From Rhodamnia argentea (Eukaryota; Streptophyta; Magnoliopsida; Myrtales; Myrtaceae), in NCBI RefSeq assembly GCF_020921035.1, contig NC_063157.1, forward strand, positions 11,134,001 through 11,198,000: a DNA stretch of 64,000 nt, given 5' to 3'. Numbering within the stretch: the stretch's first letter is position 1; each line of letters begins with the position of its first letter. The translations under genes were made by a program, and so were the position numbers. Positions 11,392 to 22,554 of the stretch are shown here, one piece after another. The notes under the pieces were generated by a model, which was not told the DNA's origin, did no database searches, and saw only the letters and a list, made by a program, of their open reading frames with translations.

Positions 11392-12984
11392 TGAACAAGA
11401 TGTTCCAAAGCTTGAAATTCCGAACTATAATTTATGTGGCTAGTGGCTACAAAAGAAAGAGCGAAAGGATAGGTCAAGAAAAGTTCTATCTTCATTCCGC
11501 TCTTATAGATTGTGGGTTAAATGCTATTCATTCTAACTCAAAAGCCAGACATATCAGCTGCAAGCTAGGGGTGGGACCAAAATCTGCTTTAAACATCTGG
11601 TTTGGCTTGTAGAAGAAAGGTTGTTGGATTACAAAGTCAAAAGCCGGCAGCAAACCTGCTGGCCATTGCCATTTTTCCCCTTTAATTTGGTGCAAGCACG
11701 AAAATTGATTCGGAATTTCTTTGTTACTGACCTTACCCGGAAGAAAGAGGGGCTTACCAAAGCCAAAGAAATGAAATGGCTTGACTAAGACTGAAAGGTT
11801 TGACCTGCTTGCTTTTGAACCTACTTTTTGGACATTGTGTTTTTTTGTCAAATGACTGTTATATCGGAATTTTGTGTTTGATTAAATTGCCCGCCGTATA
11901 ACTATACTACCGTCGCTTAAAATCAAATTTATGCCTGTTTAAGGGAAAGAACATAAGAAATTGATGAAAGCATTGCCCGCAAAAAGTGGATATCCCCACC
12001 ACAACAAAAGGAAGGAGAGAGAAAGAGAGGGGGGCTAAGAATGCATATGGTGAAGGCACTTGTCACACTTCTTCTTTTAGAGAAAGTGGCCATAAATGTC
12101 CCAACTTAGCAGCAACACATTCAATTAACCTCTTCATGGTTCAACGGAAAGGGTGGCTTGTCAGCAACATTTTCCACCCTTTATTTTAGTCAAGGACAGA
12201 GCTAATGAGCGTGCTGGAATTAGCAAAAAGGTCTTCTCTGGGGGATCATGTAAAGATCAACACCCACCCCATGCGCAAGAATGCCAAAAAAGTAAGTACG
12301 TTTTTCAATATCACCTATTTTTCAGCATAAATATAATCACGAACGTGTCGACCGGTCACAATATAATAAATTATCCCTAGTTCATTGTCCCTACAAATTC
12401 TCATGTAAGGCGTATCGCATTCTCTAATATTTTAGACCTTTAAAGTTGAACGATTGCACATTCAATTTTATGTATTTTAGAGATTGTGAAAACTTAGAAA
12501 GAATTGGGAGGGAGATTCAAGAATCACCACCATCACCTACTTCTATAAATGCAAAAGAACAAGAAAGAATGGTCATCGGTATAATTTTTATTCATGAGCA
12601 CTTTATATCCAATTGCAAATGAACCACTAGCTGAGCGACGCTTCATTACGCTACCCTCATCGTCTAAGTGAGGAAAAAAAAAGGAAGATTAGTAATATAC
12701 CGGTCTCATTCAAATGGAATCACTTTGAGCAAACTTTTTAATAAGGTTACTAACAAATAGATAATGTATATAAATTTCCCAATTGAATTGTTAGTATTCC
12801 GCAATTATATCAGCACTAGGTAACCAAAACAAAAAAAGAAATGAAGAGGACATATTGGCGTGGCCTCCTCTCGACGTGCCACGCAACAACACATAAGGCC
12901 TATCAAAGATGAAATGTGTAGAATGTAGAGGACACGTGAACCCCACCAAAAACAAGAGAAGAAGGAAAGGTGAAAAGAAGAAAT
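11392..12984. other. intergenic, no gene seen
   Basis: There are only short open frames with no recognisable domain. Nothing here could be assigned. Confidence 0.45.
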
Positions 12985-13175
12985 AATCAAAAAGTCCTAA
13001 ACACATTGCATTTGTGCCCATTCGGTTCTAAATCTTTCAATTTGACCAACTTCAATCATAAGCCTTTTGAAAATTTGTCAACTTAGTCCTTCCGACCAAC
13101 TTTGATCGCAAATCGCTGACATGGATACCGACAGTGCCGCGTAATACAATTGACGCTGATGAGGAATTTTTTATT
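12985..13175. repeat. one arm of a MULE-like element
   Basis: The stretch starts AAAAAGTCCTAAACACATTG and then has the phrases CCGACCAACTTTGATCG and GCTGACATGGA. These match the arms of the elements at 17741 and 33657 (AGTCCTAAA, then the GATCAATTTTGATCG-like segment, then GACGTGG). The opposite arm was not found. Confidence 0.5.
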
Positions 13176-13718
13176 TTATTATTTTTTGGATATTGTGTAA
13201 ATTTTTGCCTTTTTTCTTTTCTTTTTCTGTCTAAGCAACACATTGCCCGTAGATCAGAACAACGCTGCGTAGTTGATAATTTACTAACGTTGGACACCCT
13301 TTTGCTTTTCCAAAAAAAAAAATTATAGCACATCAACTTACGTTTACCTATTCTGAACTAGGAAGAAGTGGAAGGTGGCCATGTCTGTATCCTTTTTCCA
13401 CGAAAATGGCTCAAAATCTCTGGCGCTATGACACATAGAGGCCTCGACATACCTGTCCTCATCTCTAATGTCTGCAATGATGAAAAACATTGGCTTAAAG
13501 AGCAACCTGGATCAATCTCGTCTTAACAAATGTGTGCGCTGGTCGTCTTTTCGATTTTATTATTGGGAACCCAAGAAGAAAATGCAAATCCTTCGTTTTG
13601 CTTCATAGCAAGTGCAGAATCAATTGCCGACGGACCTTCTATGGCATGATCTTCAACTTTGGAAGATAAAGGAAAAGGGTAGGGACTACAAGAAGTCGAC
13701 AATTGTCATTGAACAGTG

Positions 13719-13719
<1 letters not shown>
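13176..13719. other. intergenic, no gene seen
   Basis: No gene or element was recognised between the arm fragment and the CT microsatellite. Confidence 0.4.

Positions 13720-13770
<51 letters not shown>
13720..13770. repeat. (CT)25 microsatellite
   Basis: About 25 uninterrupted CT units. A perfect repeat of this length is likely to vary in copy number between individuals. Confidence 0.97.
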
Positions 13771-13773
<3 letters not shown>

Positions 13774-13885
13774 ACTCAATCATTGTTAGTGGATAGAGAA
13801 ATTACTCAGAAATAGGCTGACTTTTGAAACATGAAAAACTCAGAAATTGGGTATTGGTGGTACTTCTACGTAGTAATTTAATTAA

Positions 13886-14091
13886 GGCTCTATTTATTTC
13901 ATAAAACATAAATAATTTAATAGATATTCTTCCTAAAATAATAATTTGTATCGCTTATATGAAAATATTTAGATACAAATTGTTGTCGATAGTGAAAATA
14001 TTTTTCATTAACTAATTATTTTAAGCAATACAGCAATCATTTTTGAAAAATATTTTTTAAATTATTTTTTTTTTTTGAAATAAAAGGAGCC
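13886..14091. mobile_element. 206-bp MITE flanked by TTAA
   Basis: The inverted ends are GGCTCTATTTATTTCATAAA at the left and the complement of TTTGAAATAAAAGGAGCC at the right. Each side is flanked by TTAA (13882-13885 and 14092-14095). The interior is very AT-rich and partly palindromic. Size, ends and AT content fit a Tourist/PIF-type or similar MITE. Related ends are seen at 62489-63677. Confidence 0.7.
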
Positions 14092-14601
14092 TTAATGTTT
14101 CTTATTTTATATGTAGCTGTCGTAACTCGTTTTTCTACTTATAATTAGAAATCTGTCTCTGGGTAAGTTGATTATACAGTTCATACCCTAAAAGTGTTGA
14201 TACTTGATGATTCACCAGTACTATTGTTAACTACCAAAATTTGTTGTAACTGCGGTAGCTGTACTCAGTATTTTTCTCAAGAATTGTAGTTTTTTTTTAA
14301 AGTCCTTGTAGATTAAAACTTAGTCATCAACCTTTCTGTAATTTTAACTCAAAATCATTTAAGATTGAATCTACTAGCTCGTAACTTTTCATAAGACATT
14401 GTTACAGCTTGAACTTATTATATATTTTTTGGGCTTCTATATGGTATACTGGCGGTGTAGAAAAATCATTGCACAAGTCAGATTCACGCACTAACACTTG
14501 CAAGGTTTTTAATCTGGCAATTATTTTTCATTCCATCAGATCAGTAGGTGAGTTTTCATTTCATGACTGCTTGAGTGGAAAGTTTTTTATACTAGCAATC
14601 T

Positions 14602-15155
14602 GGGAAAACTACCAAGAAAGTCTTAATTATATTAAACAAAGGTCAATCCAGTCCTAAAGTTTTTAATTTGATTAATTTAATTTTAAAAATTTTGACGAAT
14701 TGCCAATATACTCCTTTTGGCCAATTTTGGCCTGCAACCGCTGAAGTAAACATTTGCTGTCTTACGTGACCCAACCGGTGCTTATATGAATAATTTTTGC
14801 AATCTTTAAAATTTTTCTTAATTCTTATTTTTTTTTCTTTCATTTTCGCTTATTTCTTATTTTATTTTTCCTATTTCCCTCCGCCAGTCGCCGAGGCCTT
14901 AGAACCGACCCAAGGAGGGTGTCCTCGCCCTCGCCTATGGTCATCAACCAGCGGAGGAGGGAAAAAAAAAAAAAAAAAAAGCTCCGACAATTTTAAAAAT
15001 ATTGTAAAAATCGTCCATGTTAGCAATTTTAGGTTAAAAGTGGCTAAAATAACTTACTGATAAATCATCAAAAATTTTAGGACTAAGCATGTTATATTAA
15101 AAAGTTTAGAGCTGAATCCATATCTAGATTTTAGACTTTTCTAGTAAATATCCCC
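14602..15155. mobile_element. MULE-like non-autonomous element, 554 bp
   Basis: The inverted ends are GGGAAAACTACCAAGAAAGTC at the left and the complement of GACTTTTCTAGTAAATATCC at the right. The flanks TAGCAATCT (14593-14601) and TAACATTCT (15156-15164) agree at 7 of 9 positions, which suggests an old 9-bp target duplication. The core near 14880-14950 is GC-rich (CGCCAGTCGCCGAGG, CCTCGCCCTCGCC), followed by a poly-A run. It contains no transposase. Confidence 0.65.
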
Positions 15156-15164
15156 TAACATTCT

Positions 15165-16124
15165 ACACTATATAAATAAAATTTTTCCCTTATTCTTAGT
15201 AACTTGCCCCAATAATCCAAGAGTTCTTTTACAATACTTAAATCTAAATGAAGGAATTTCATCGGATGTAGTTTTTCCTTTATTCTTAGTAACAAGCTCC
15301 GGATAACAAGACAAGTCATCAGAATAAAGATAAATATCAAATGCTCAAAAAGAAAATCTTTGACTTCTTTAAATCAAAATTGGCGACCGATCACCGAATC
15401 AATCTTCAGTAACGAGCACACACTGGGAACTCTATCTGTTACTACATCTTTGTCTTTCGGTGGTCCACGCCTAGGGTCGACGTCCCCAACATCATTATCG
15501 TTCAAAGTAAAAAGATTAAATAAGCATGGTTTGACAGTGAGAGCAAAACCTTCACCAAACTCCTCTAATCTCCCTCGAAATCACTCATCAATGAAACTCG
15601 AGGGAAGCAAAACCTCAAAAACATACGGGCAAAAAACCCCAAATTTAGACTAGATAGTGATAAAAAAAAAAAATCTCCCTGAAATGGGAGAGAGATACTT
15701 CTAGATCTAAACTAGAAGAGAAAATTCCTCAAACAGACGGAAAGCAAGAAAAAGAAAACAGCAGAAACTAAATTATTTAAAGAAGATAGGAGGGGAGGGA
15801 GAGACAGAACTAGCTCAAACCCTCCCTTTCAGGGTTGGTCGAAAAAAGAAAGGTGCCGGCTAGGGTTTAGGACCCCGGGAGTGGGTAGTTTTAAGAACAT
15901 GTGTTTCAAACATAATGTGCTCTGATTTTTTGAGTTCCTATCGTTCAATATAGCTAATTAGGGAAGTTTAAAGTGAAACACAACGTATTTTTGACATAAT
16001 GTGTATGCATGCATTCATTTTCCTCCTCCACCTTTTTCTTAAAATATACATTGACATAGTTTGCGCTCCTTCCAAGGTGAAGTAGTTTGTTAGTGGGATA
16101 AAAAGAAGTGATAAAAAAAAATAG
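15165..16124. other. intergenic, no gene seen
   Basis: The stretch 15360-15890 has short open frames and purine-rich runs like a degraded leader or exon, but no protein family was recognised. Confidence 0.4.
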
Positions 16125-16840
16125 GGATATATTCACTAAAAGTCCTAAAACCTGTCATCAAAGTATAATTAAGTCCTAAAAATTTCAGAAAATATAATCA
16201 AGTCCTAAAAATTGACAAATTGATGTAATCGAGTCATTCCGTTAACTACGTCCAATTTGGCTAGTAGAAAATGCTGAAGTGGCATTTTTTTTATTACTTT
16301 CTCTCTTCTACTAGTGTTGACGTGGTTAAAACAAGAAATATAAGTCCAAAACGATGTCATTTTGGTCAAAATTTAATTTTTAATTTAAATATTAACCAAA
16401 TGTAATTTAATTTAATTTAAAAAAAGGCACAACCAGCAAAACTAGTGAGGGCCCGTGCTGACCCTCGCCGCCGCCGCCGCCGCCATCGCCACCATCGCCA
16501 AAAGGGCCGACGATGGTAGGGCAAGGGTTGGTTGGGGTTGCCAGGCTCCAGCCAATGGCCGACAACCCCGGCCAATAGCAAGCAAGGGTTGCCACCCAGC
16601 CCCACCCTAGCTAGCGGCGACCCTCGGCCAAGTCCGGACAAGGGTCGCGATCCTCACTAGCCACTAGCCGGGGCCCGGCGACCCCGACCTACCCTCGCCC
16701 CACCATCACCGGCCCTTCCGTCGATGTTGGGGGGCGGCAGCGAGCGAGGACAAACAAGGGCCCTCGTTGGTTTTTTTTTAATATTTAATTTAATCAATAT
16801 TTATATTAAAAATAAAATTTGGACCAAAATGACGTCGTTT
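16125..16840. mobile_element. MULE-like element, right end lost
   Basis: The left arm has repeated AAGTCCTAAAA phrases, then GTTAACTACGTCCAATTTGG and GTGTTGACGTGG, matching the complete relative at 18711-19573. The core (16440-16760) is GC-rich with CTCGCC and GGCGACC motifs and a CCG run. The inner part of the right arm (GGACCAAAATGACGTCG) is present, but the outer right arm is missing. It has no coding capacity that I recognise. Confidence 0.6.
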
Positions 16841-17732
16841 TTGCATGCATGTTTTCGAGGTTTCGCTTTCCTCGGACTTCGTTAGTGTACAAATCCAATT
16901 TTGAATGAGATTAGAGGAGTTTTGTAAAGGTTTCGCTCTCACAGTTAGGTTTGTACTCGTTCAACTTTTTTACTATGTATAACAATGGTGTTTGGGACGC
17001 CGAACCTAGGACCTCATCGTCGAAAGGCAAAGCCGTAGTAACAGATGAAGATTTCAATGTGTGCTCAATACTAAAGATAGATTTAGTAATCGGCCGCCGA
17101 TTTTGATTTTAAGAGTCATAAATTTTCTCTTTGAGCGTGTGACTTCTATCCTTATTGTGATGATGTGTCTTGTTATTTGGAATTTGTTTTGTTTTAAAGT
17201 TGTATGGGATTTGTCTGATTCGCAGTACTACGTTGTTTCTGTCCTTTTTTTTTTTTTTTTTTGCGGAAATGAATGAAATTTTACGTTGACAAAAAGAAAA
17301 ACCTATAGACAAGCATAATATTTTCTATTCTAAATTAGGTAATTTCGTATAATTGTCAGTCTAATCATGCTCAAGTTTGAGCTATAAAACCGAAAATCGA
17401 GACAACTCTATTGGATAGCTTTCATAGTATTTTCAAGTACAATTAGAATATATAAACAAGTGACTTTTGATTAGGCTTCTTAGCCAAGGATTTTCCAGTT
17501 CGATGTCATTCTCGAACTGTGCAACTACTAAAAGAATTTTCGCTTCCATGCCTTCGCTTCGCTCTTGTATGTTTTATCCATTCCATAAATCCATATGAAT
17601 AAGGGTTGTTGTGAAACTTATGACTAAATACATCAATGGTTGGTATTTCCGGAGATGCCAATTTGGACGTCGTTCGTCAATCTTACAATTATCGAGTTTA
17701 TGTAATTTGCGTCCAATCTTTTAGCTGGTATA
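16841..17732. other. intergenic, no gene seen
   Basis: Unassigned DNA with a poly-T run near 17243-17262. No gene was recognised. Confidence 0.4.
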
Positions 17733-17740
17733 ATTTATTT

Positions 17741-18603
17741 GGGAAAAAATACCAAAAAAGTCATAAATATATTTTATTGGTGCCAATTCAGTCATAACTT
17801 TTTTATTTACACCAATTTAATCCTCAACATTTTGCATTTATGTCAATTGAGTCCATCCGATCAATTTTGATCGGAAATCGACGTGAAGGCCAACGTTGAC
17901 GTGGATATTTTTAAATAATTTTTAAATAATTATTTGAATGTTATTGATTTTTTTCCTTTCTTTTCCTTTTCCTCTTCTATTTGCCGATGGCCGGCCATGG
18001 CCAAGACGGCTGGCCTTACCTAGGCACGAGCTAGCGCGAGCGCCGGGGCGTTGCTTGGGCGAGGACGAGGCCTAGTGAGGTCGTCCTAGCCTGGCCATAG
18101 CCGTCCTCACCTGATCGAGGCCATGACGAGGCCTCGTTATCACGCCTCCCAGCATCACCATCACCATCACCATCACCAGCCCCTCGCCCACTTGAGTCGT
18201 CGATGTGCCCCTCCATCTCTCTCTTTCAGCATTGACAAAGGTCACCTAGGTAGGCGTTGGCGGCATCAATAGAGGTCACATGTGTCGGCATCGCCAGATA
18301 TGGCGAAGCTTGCTCTCGCAAGTGCTCGCCCTCGGGCAGTCGAAGCTAGCCCTCCTGTTGTGCGGATGGTGATCCATTAGCAGCATTGGCAAACAAAGAA
18401 GAGGGAAAGAAAACGGACAAAAAATAAAATCAAAATCAAAAAAATATTTAAAAATATTGACGTCGGTGATTTTCGACCAAAATTGATCAAATGGACTCAA
18501 TTGACACAAATGAAAAATATTTAGGATTAAATTGGCACAAATAAAAAGTTTAGGACTGAATTGGCACCAATATAATAGGTTTACAACTTTTTTTACACTT
18601 TTT
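17741..18603. mobile_element. MULE-like non-autonomous element with GC-rich core, 863 bp
   Basis: The long inverted arms start GGGAAAAAATACC at the left and end in the complement of AAAAAGTGTAAAAAAAGT at the right; both then read TTGGTGCCAATTCAG inward. The flanks are ATTTATTT at 17733-17740 and 18604-18611, an 8-bp direct repeat of low complexity. The core has a different composition: GGCCGGCCATGGCC, GGCGAGGACGAGG and a CATCAC run. A core so unlike the AT-rich arms may be captured host sequence, but I could not identify a gene in it. Confidence 0.7.
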
Positions 18604-18710
18604 ATTTATTTAATTGTGATGAGGTTCTCCATCCCCGACAGTACTTCCATTCAACGTCTCGTTCATTCAAAACCATTCATCCATGCGGATAAATATGCTT
18701 ATAAAATTTT

Positions 18711-19573
18711 GGAATATGTCACTAGATGTCTTAAACCATGTCACCAAAATGCAACTGAGTCCTAAATTTTTAGAAAGTGCAATAAAATATTAAAACTTGT
18801 CAAACCGGTGTAATTGAGTCATTATGTTAATTTCATCTAGGTAAACGAAAAATGTTGACGTGGTATTTTTTTTTATTACTCTCTCTCTCCTACGCTAACG
18901 TGGCTAAAACACGAAAGATAAGTCCAAAATGACATTGTTTTGATCCGAATTATATTTTTAATATATGTTAGTTGAATTAAATTTAAGAAATAAAGTAGAA
19001 TTAAAAAAAAATAGCAACAAAACCAATGAAGGCCTCTGTTGGCCCTCACCGCCGTCGCCCCCCTGATTGTCGCCGCCGCCGCCACCGCCAGAAGGGGAGG
19101 GGAGGTGAGGCAATGCTAAGGTGAGGGTCGGTCGAGGTCACTGGGACAAACCACCGACCGGCGACCCTAGCCTAAATCTAGACGAGGGCTTGCGGGCCCT
19201 CGCCTACCGTCGACCAAAGTCGTTGGCCATTGGTCATGTCCCGGCGACTCTCACCCCACCATCGCCGCCTCTTTCGGTGATGGTGGGGGCAATGCCGACA
19301 AGGGCTGTGGGTGCCCTCGCTGATTTTGTTGTTGTTCCTTTCTATAAAATTTATTTTATTTTTTAAAATTTAATTTAGTTAACTTATATTAAAAATCAAA
19401 TTTGGAAAGACAAAGTAATAGAAAATGCTACGTTAGCATTTTTCATTAGTATAATTGGACGGAGTTAACGGAAGGACTCGGTTGTACCAATTTGACAAGT
19501 CTTTGACTTGATTGTACTTTTTGAAAGTTTTAAGACTCAATTATATTTTGGTGACAAGTTTTAGGACTATCCC
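18711..19573. mobile_element. MULE-like non-autonomous element with 9-bp target duplication, 863 bp
   Basis: A perfect 9-bp direct repeat, TAAAATTTT, flanks the element (18702-18710 and 19574-19582). The arms pair over about 150 bases: TGTCACCAAAATGCAACTGA at the left, and TATTTTGGTGACAAG at the right. The ends read GGAATATG and ATCCC. The core (19030-19330) is GC-rich with CGCCGCCGCC and CCCTCGCC motifs. It belongs to the same group as the truncated copy at 16125 and the interrupted copy at 30139. Confidence 0.78.
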
Positions 19574-19582
19574 TAAAATTTT

Positions 19583-22029
19583 ATAAGTAATGTAGAGAAT
19601 CCTTGTCGGGTTTACCTCATGTTAGAAGACAAAAAGAAAAAATTCGAACCAAGAGAATTATCTAAAGCGACGGAGATTTGGTAATTTTAGTCAGTGACGT
19701 AATCTTGACGTCGCGTACGTCGTCGTGCGCACTTTTTCTCTTCTCTCGTTTTTTGGGTTCAGAATCATGCGCACCTGGGGAGTTAGAATGAGGTGGCAGC
19801 TCAGATCGTGCGCTCCTGTGGGGGCAGACATGCAATGATGAAAAAGATAAGTCCTGAATGCGAAAAGGTTGCTGTCGTGAGAACTTCGAGAAATTTCGGA
19901 TTCTTTCCACAAATTGTTGCTTGTCGAATAAATTTATGGGCACTCGCTAACGATATCAAAATCATGATAACGACAGAAAGGTTTTTATCACACAGCTTTT
20001 TGTTTCATTGATGTAACTAAACTTGTTCATACATGCAAGAGAGACTTCTTACTTTCTTTTTCATCCATGCCCCAAAAAATTATTATGTACCCAATATTCA
20101 GTGAGCTTTTTTTTTTTTTTCCTTTTTTCAGATAGATCATCTCGTTTTTTGAAACCTATGAACCTTCTAGCTTAAAAATATAACGGACTCGAAGATGACA
20201 TGTTTATGTCATGTCGAGCTCCCTCGACACGAACACGAACACAACACATCTAATGTACAACACGACTTAATTGATATGATTACTAAGCGTGTTGTTGTGT
20301 CAGATGTTGACAGGACACGATGTCATAACATGTTGATAAATTTAAGTTTATCTGTGCTCACAATTAATGTGTTTATTCAAAATAATATGTATTGACAAAT
20401 TTAATACGCCGGAACACATTTCTAAGATATAAGTTGTTTCCTTCACATTACATCTAGAGTGTACCATTGAGTTTTGGCTTTGCTTGTTATTTTATGGAAT
20501 TTGTCTCTCTTGATGTATTTCCGTTTTGTAATCTAGTTTTTCAATATGGGTGTTATTTTGATATATTTTCAAGTACGAAAAAAGTGCCTAGATACGAGAT
20601 TTGAACGTGTTCAAATGCGTTTAATCGCGCAGTGCTAAAAAAATAATATATTAGCACGTTAATTCGGATCCAAAAACATGTTAAATGATTCAATTACATG
20701 TTGTGTCATGTCGTGTAAGCGGATCATCTTGAGAATTGCCACTCAAACTTGGACGATCTTCGCCTTTCGATATGTCTCTATTAACATGACATCATTTTAA
20801 GAGGCCACATTAGACGGTAATTGGACAGTTAATATCTATCTACCACCTTAAGCATCAAATTTAGCATTTTCTTTTCGCGATTTTAACAGAGGTCTCATAT
20901 TGACCCACATTTGAATGGTTAAGATACATGATTGAACATACAAAGTTTGTGGTACGCGATTATAAAAAGGTAAAAGTTCAGGTATTTGCAATGTCATTAT
21001 CTCTTTAATGTCAAAAAAAAAAAGATTCGTCTTTCTACAAGGTAGCCTGCCCAGGCATAGGACTTCGAATACCCATCCCGGAACCTACCGACCCTGCCGC
21101 TTCTATCGGTTCCACGGGTTCTCTTGCTTGGTACTTGATACACGACCACCCTTCTATAAGATTTCATTATTTTTTTCCCTATCTTCCAATCCTCCTGAAA
21201 TGGGGCAGCTTCAATCAAGCTCCAATTGTACAGACCCTCTTCCTGCTTTGCGTGACTGGAAGAGAACATTAAGTTCCAATTATATCGAGACTCCATCTGA
21301 ATAGCAGAAAGAAAGAACTTCAAAGACGGCTGCTATGGAGAACTGCAGTTGAATGTACATAAAACCAAGCACCAGAAGACCAGGAAAACTTTTTCAACTG
21401 TTCCGTGGCAATAGAAGAGGTTAATGTACGCACTCGGTTGTCATCAGAGCGCACAAGGAGATTTGCAGATGGAGCCTCTCGAAACCGAGCAAAGGCAGAT
21501 TAGCCGCGCATTCCAAATTTTGCAGGACACTTAAACGATTGCATAAGCCACCATTACAATAAACAGTGAAGAATTGATCAGTGATCGACAAACCAAAACT
21601 TACAAAGAGCCCCTAAAACGTGGGATGAAGAAATGAATTGACCAAGTGATTTTAGTCGGAACACCCATCACAACCGGGGTAGGGGGAAGAGAGAGAGAGA
21701 AACAAATTGAACCGTGCAATGGACAGCAATGTCACGGCCACAAACACGTACATCCTAAGTTAGCACGAGCCGTGCATATTTTCTCTTGTGATCACGACCA
21801 ATAGTCATGACATTCTCAAAAGTCGTGGAAAAACGAGACAAAACATACGGCAGCAATGGGCAGAACGGGAGCCGACGTTGTGTTTTCCACCTCAGGCTAG
21901 CAATAACTGGAAATGCCTTCCTATCAGCACCACGACCCAGGGCAGCATTGTTTGTCCCCGCCACTACTCCCGTGGACAGGCGAATAGTTCCACTGCCCTG
22001 TTTTTCTCAACCCATGGACAGTGAGTTTA
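19583..22029. other. intergenic, mostly unassigned
   Basis: At 20190-20745 phrases such as CATGTCGAGCTCCCTCGACA and ACATGTTGTGTCATGTCGTG suggest a decayed inverted-repeat element, but no borders were found. The right part, near 21500-22000, has longer non-repetitive sequence without a recognisable protein. Confidence 0.35.
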
Positions 22030-22308
22030 TCTGCCCCGTTAAAGGTCCAGCAGATTTTTCGCTGGGCAGGTCAGAGAAACTATATAATGAAGCCTATAAT
22101 ACCAGTCCTAACATTATAAGAACATCCAATCATACGACAACGCTATCACCATATCCCGACATCGGACATTCTGCCCCGTTAATGGTACAGCACATTTTGC
22201 GCTGGGCAGGTCAGAGAAACTATATAATGAAGCGACATTACAAGTCCTAACATTGTAAGAACATCCAATCATACGACAATGCTATCACCATATCCCGACA
22301 TCCGACAT
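22030..22308. repeat. tandem duplication, two copies of 140 bp
   Basis: Copies at 22030-22169 and 22170-22308 both begin TCTGCCCCGTTAA and end ATATCCCGACATC plus a few bases. They differ at roughly a dozen positions. The repeat lies downstream of the ALY3 stop codon, in or just after its 3'UTR. Confidence 0.88.
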
Positions 22309-22554
22309 TTAGATAACAAGCACATTGTGAGAACATGCCAAATGATTGCAACCAAAGACTAAATTTCAAAAGATCCAAATCACAAATCCAATCTTACATA
22401 TGAACAAAGACTGATTTCAAGCACACCACGTAAATCCAGCCTGAACACATTCACGACTACTGTTCCTTCCAGAAAACTAGAGACTACATTTTACAACTAA
22501 AACTGAAAAACGGTAACTACAGCTCTGATGCATCAGTTTGCCAAGAAGCTCAGC

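Noticed and set aside
20190..20745. Possible decayed inverted-repeat element with TGTCGTGT words
   Set aside because: Borders and target duplication could not be found, so it was not called as an element.
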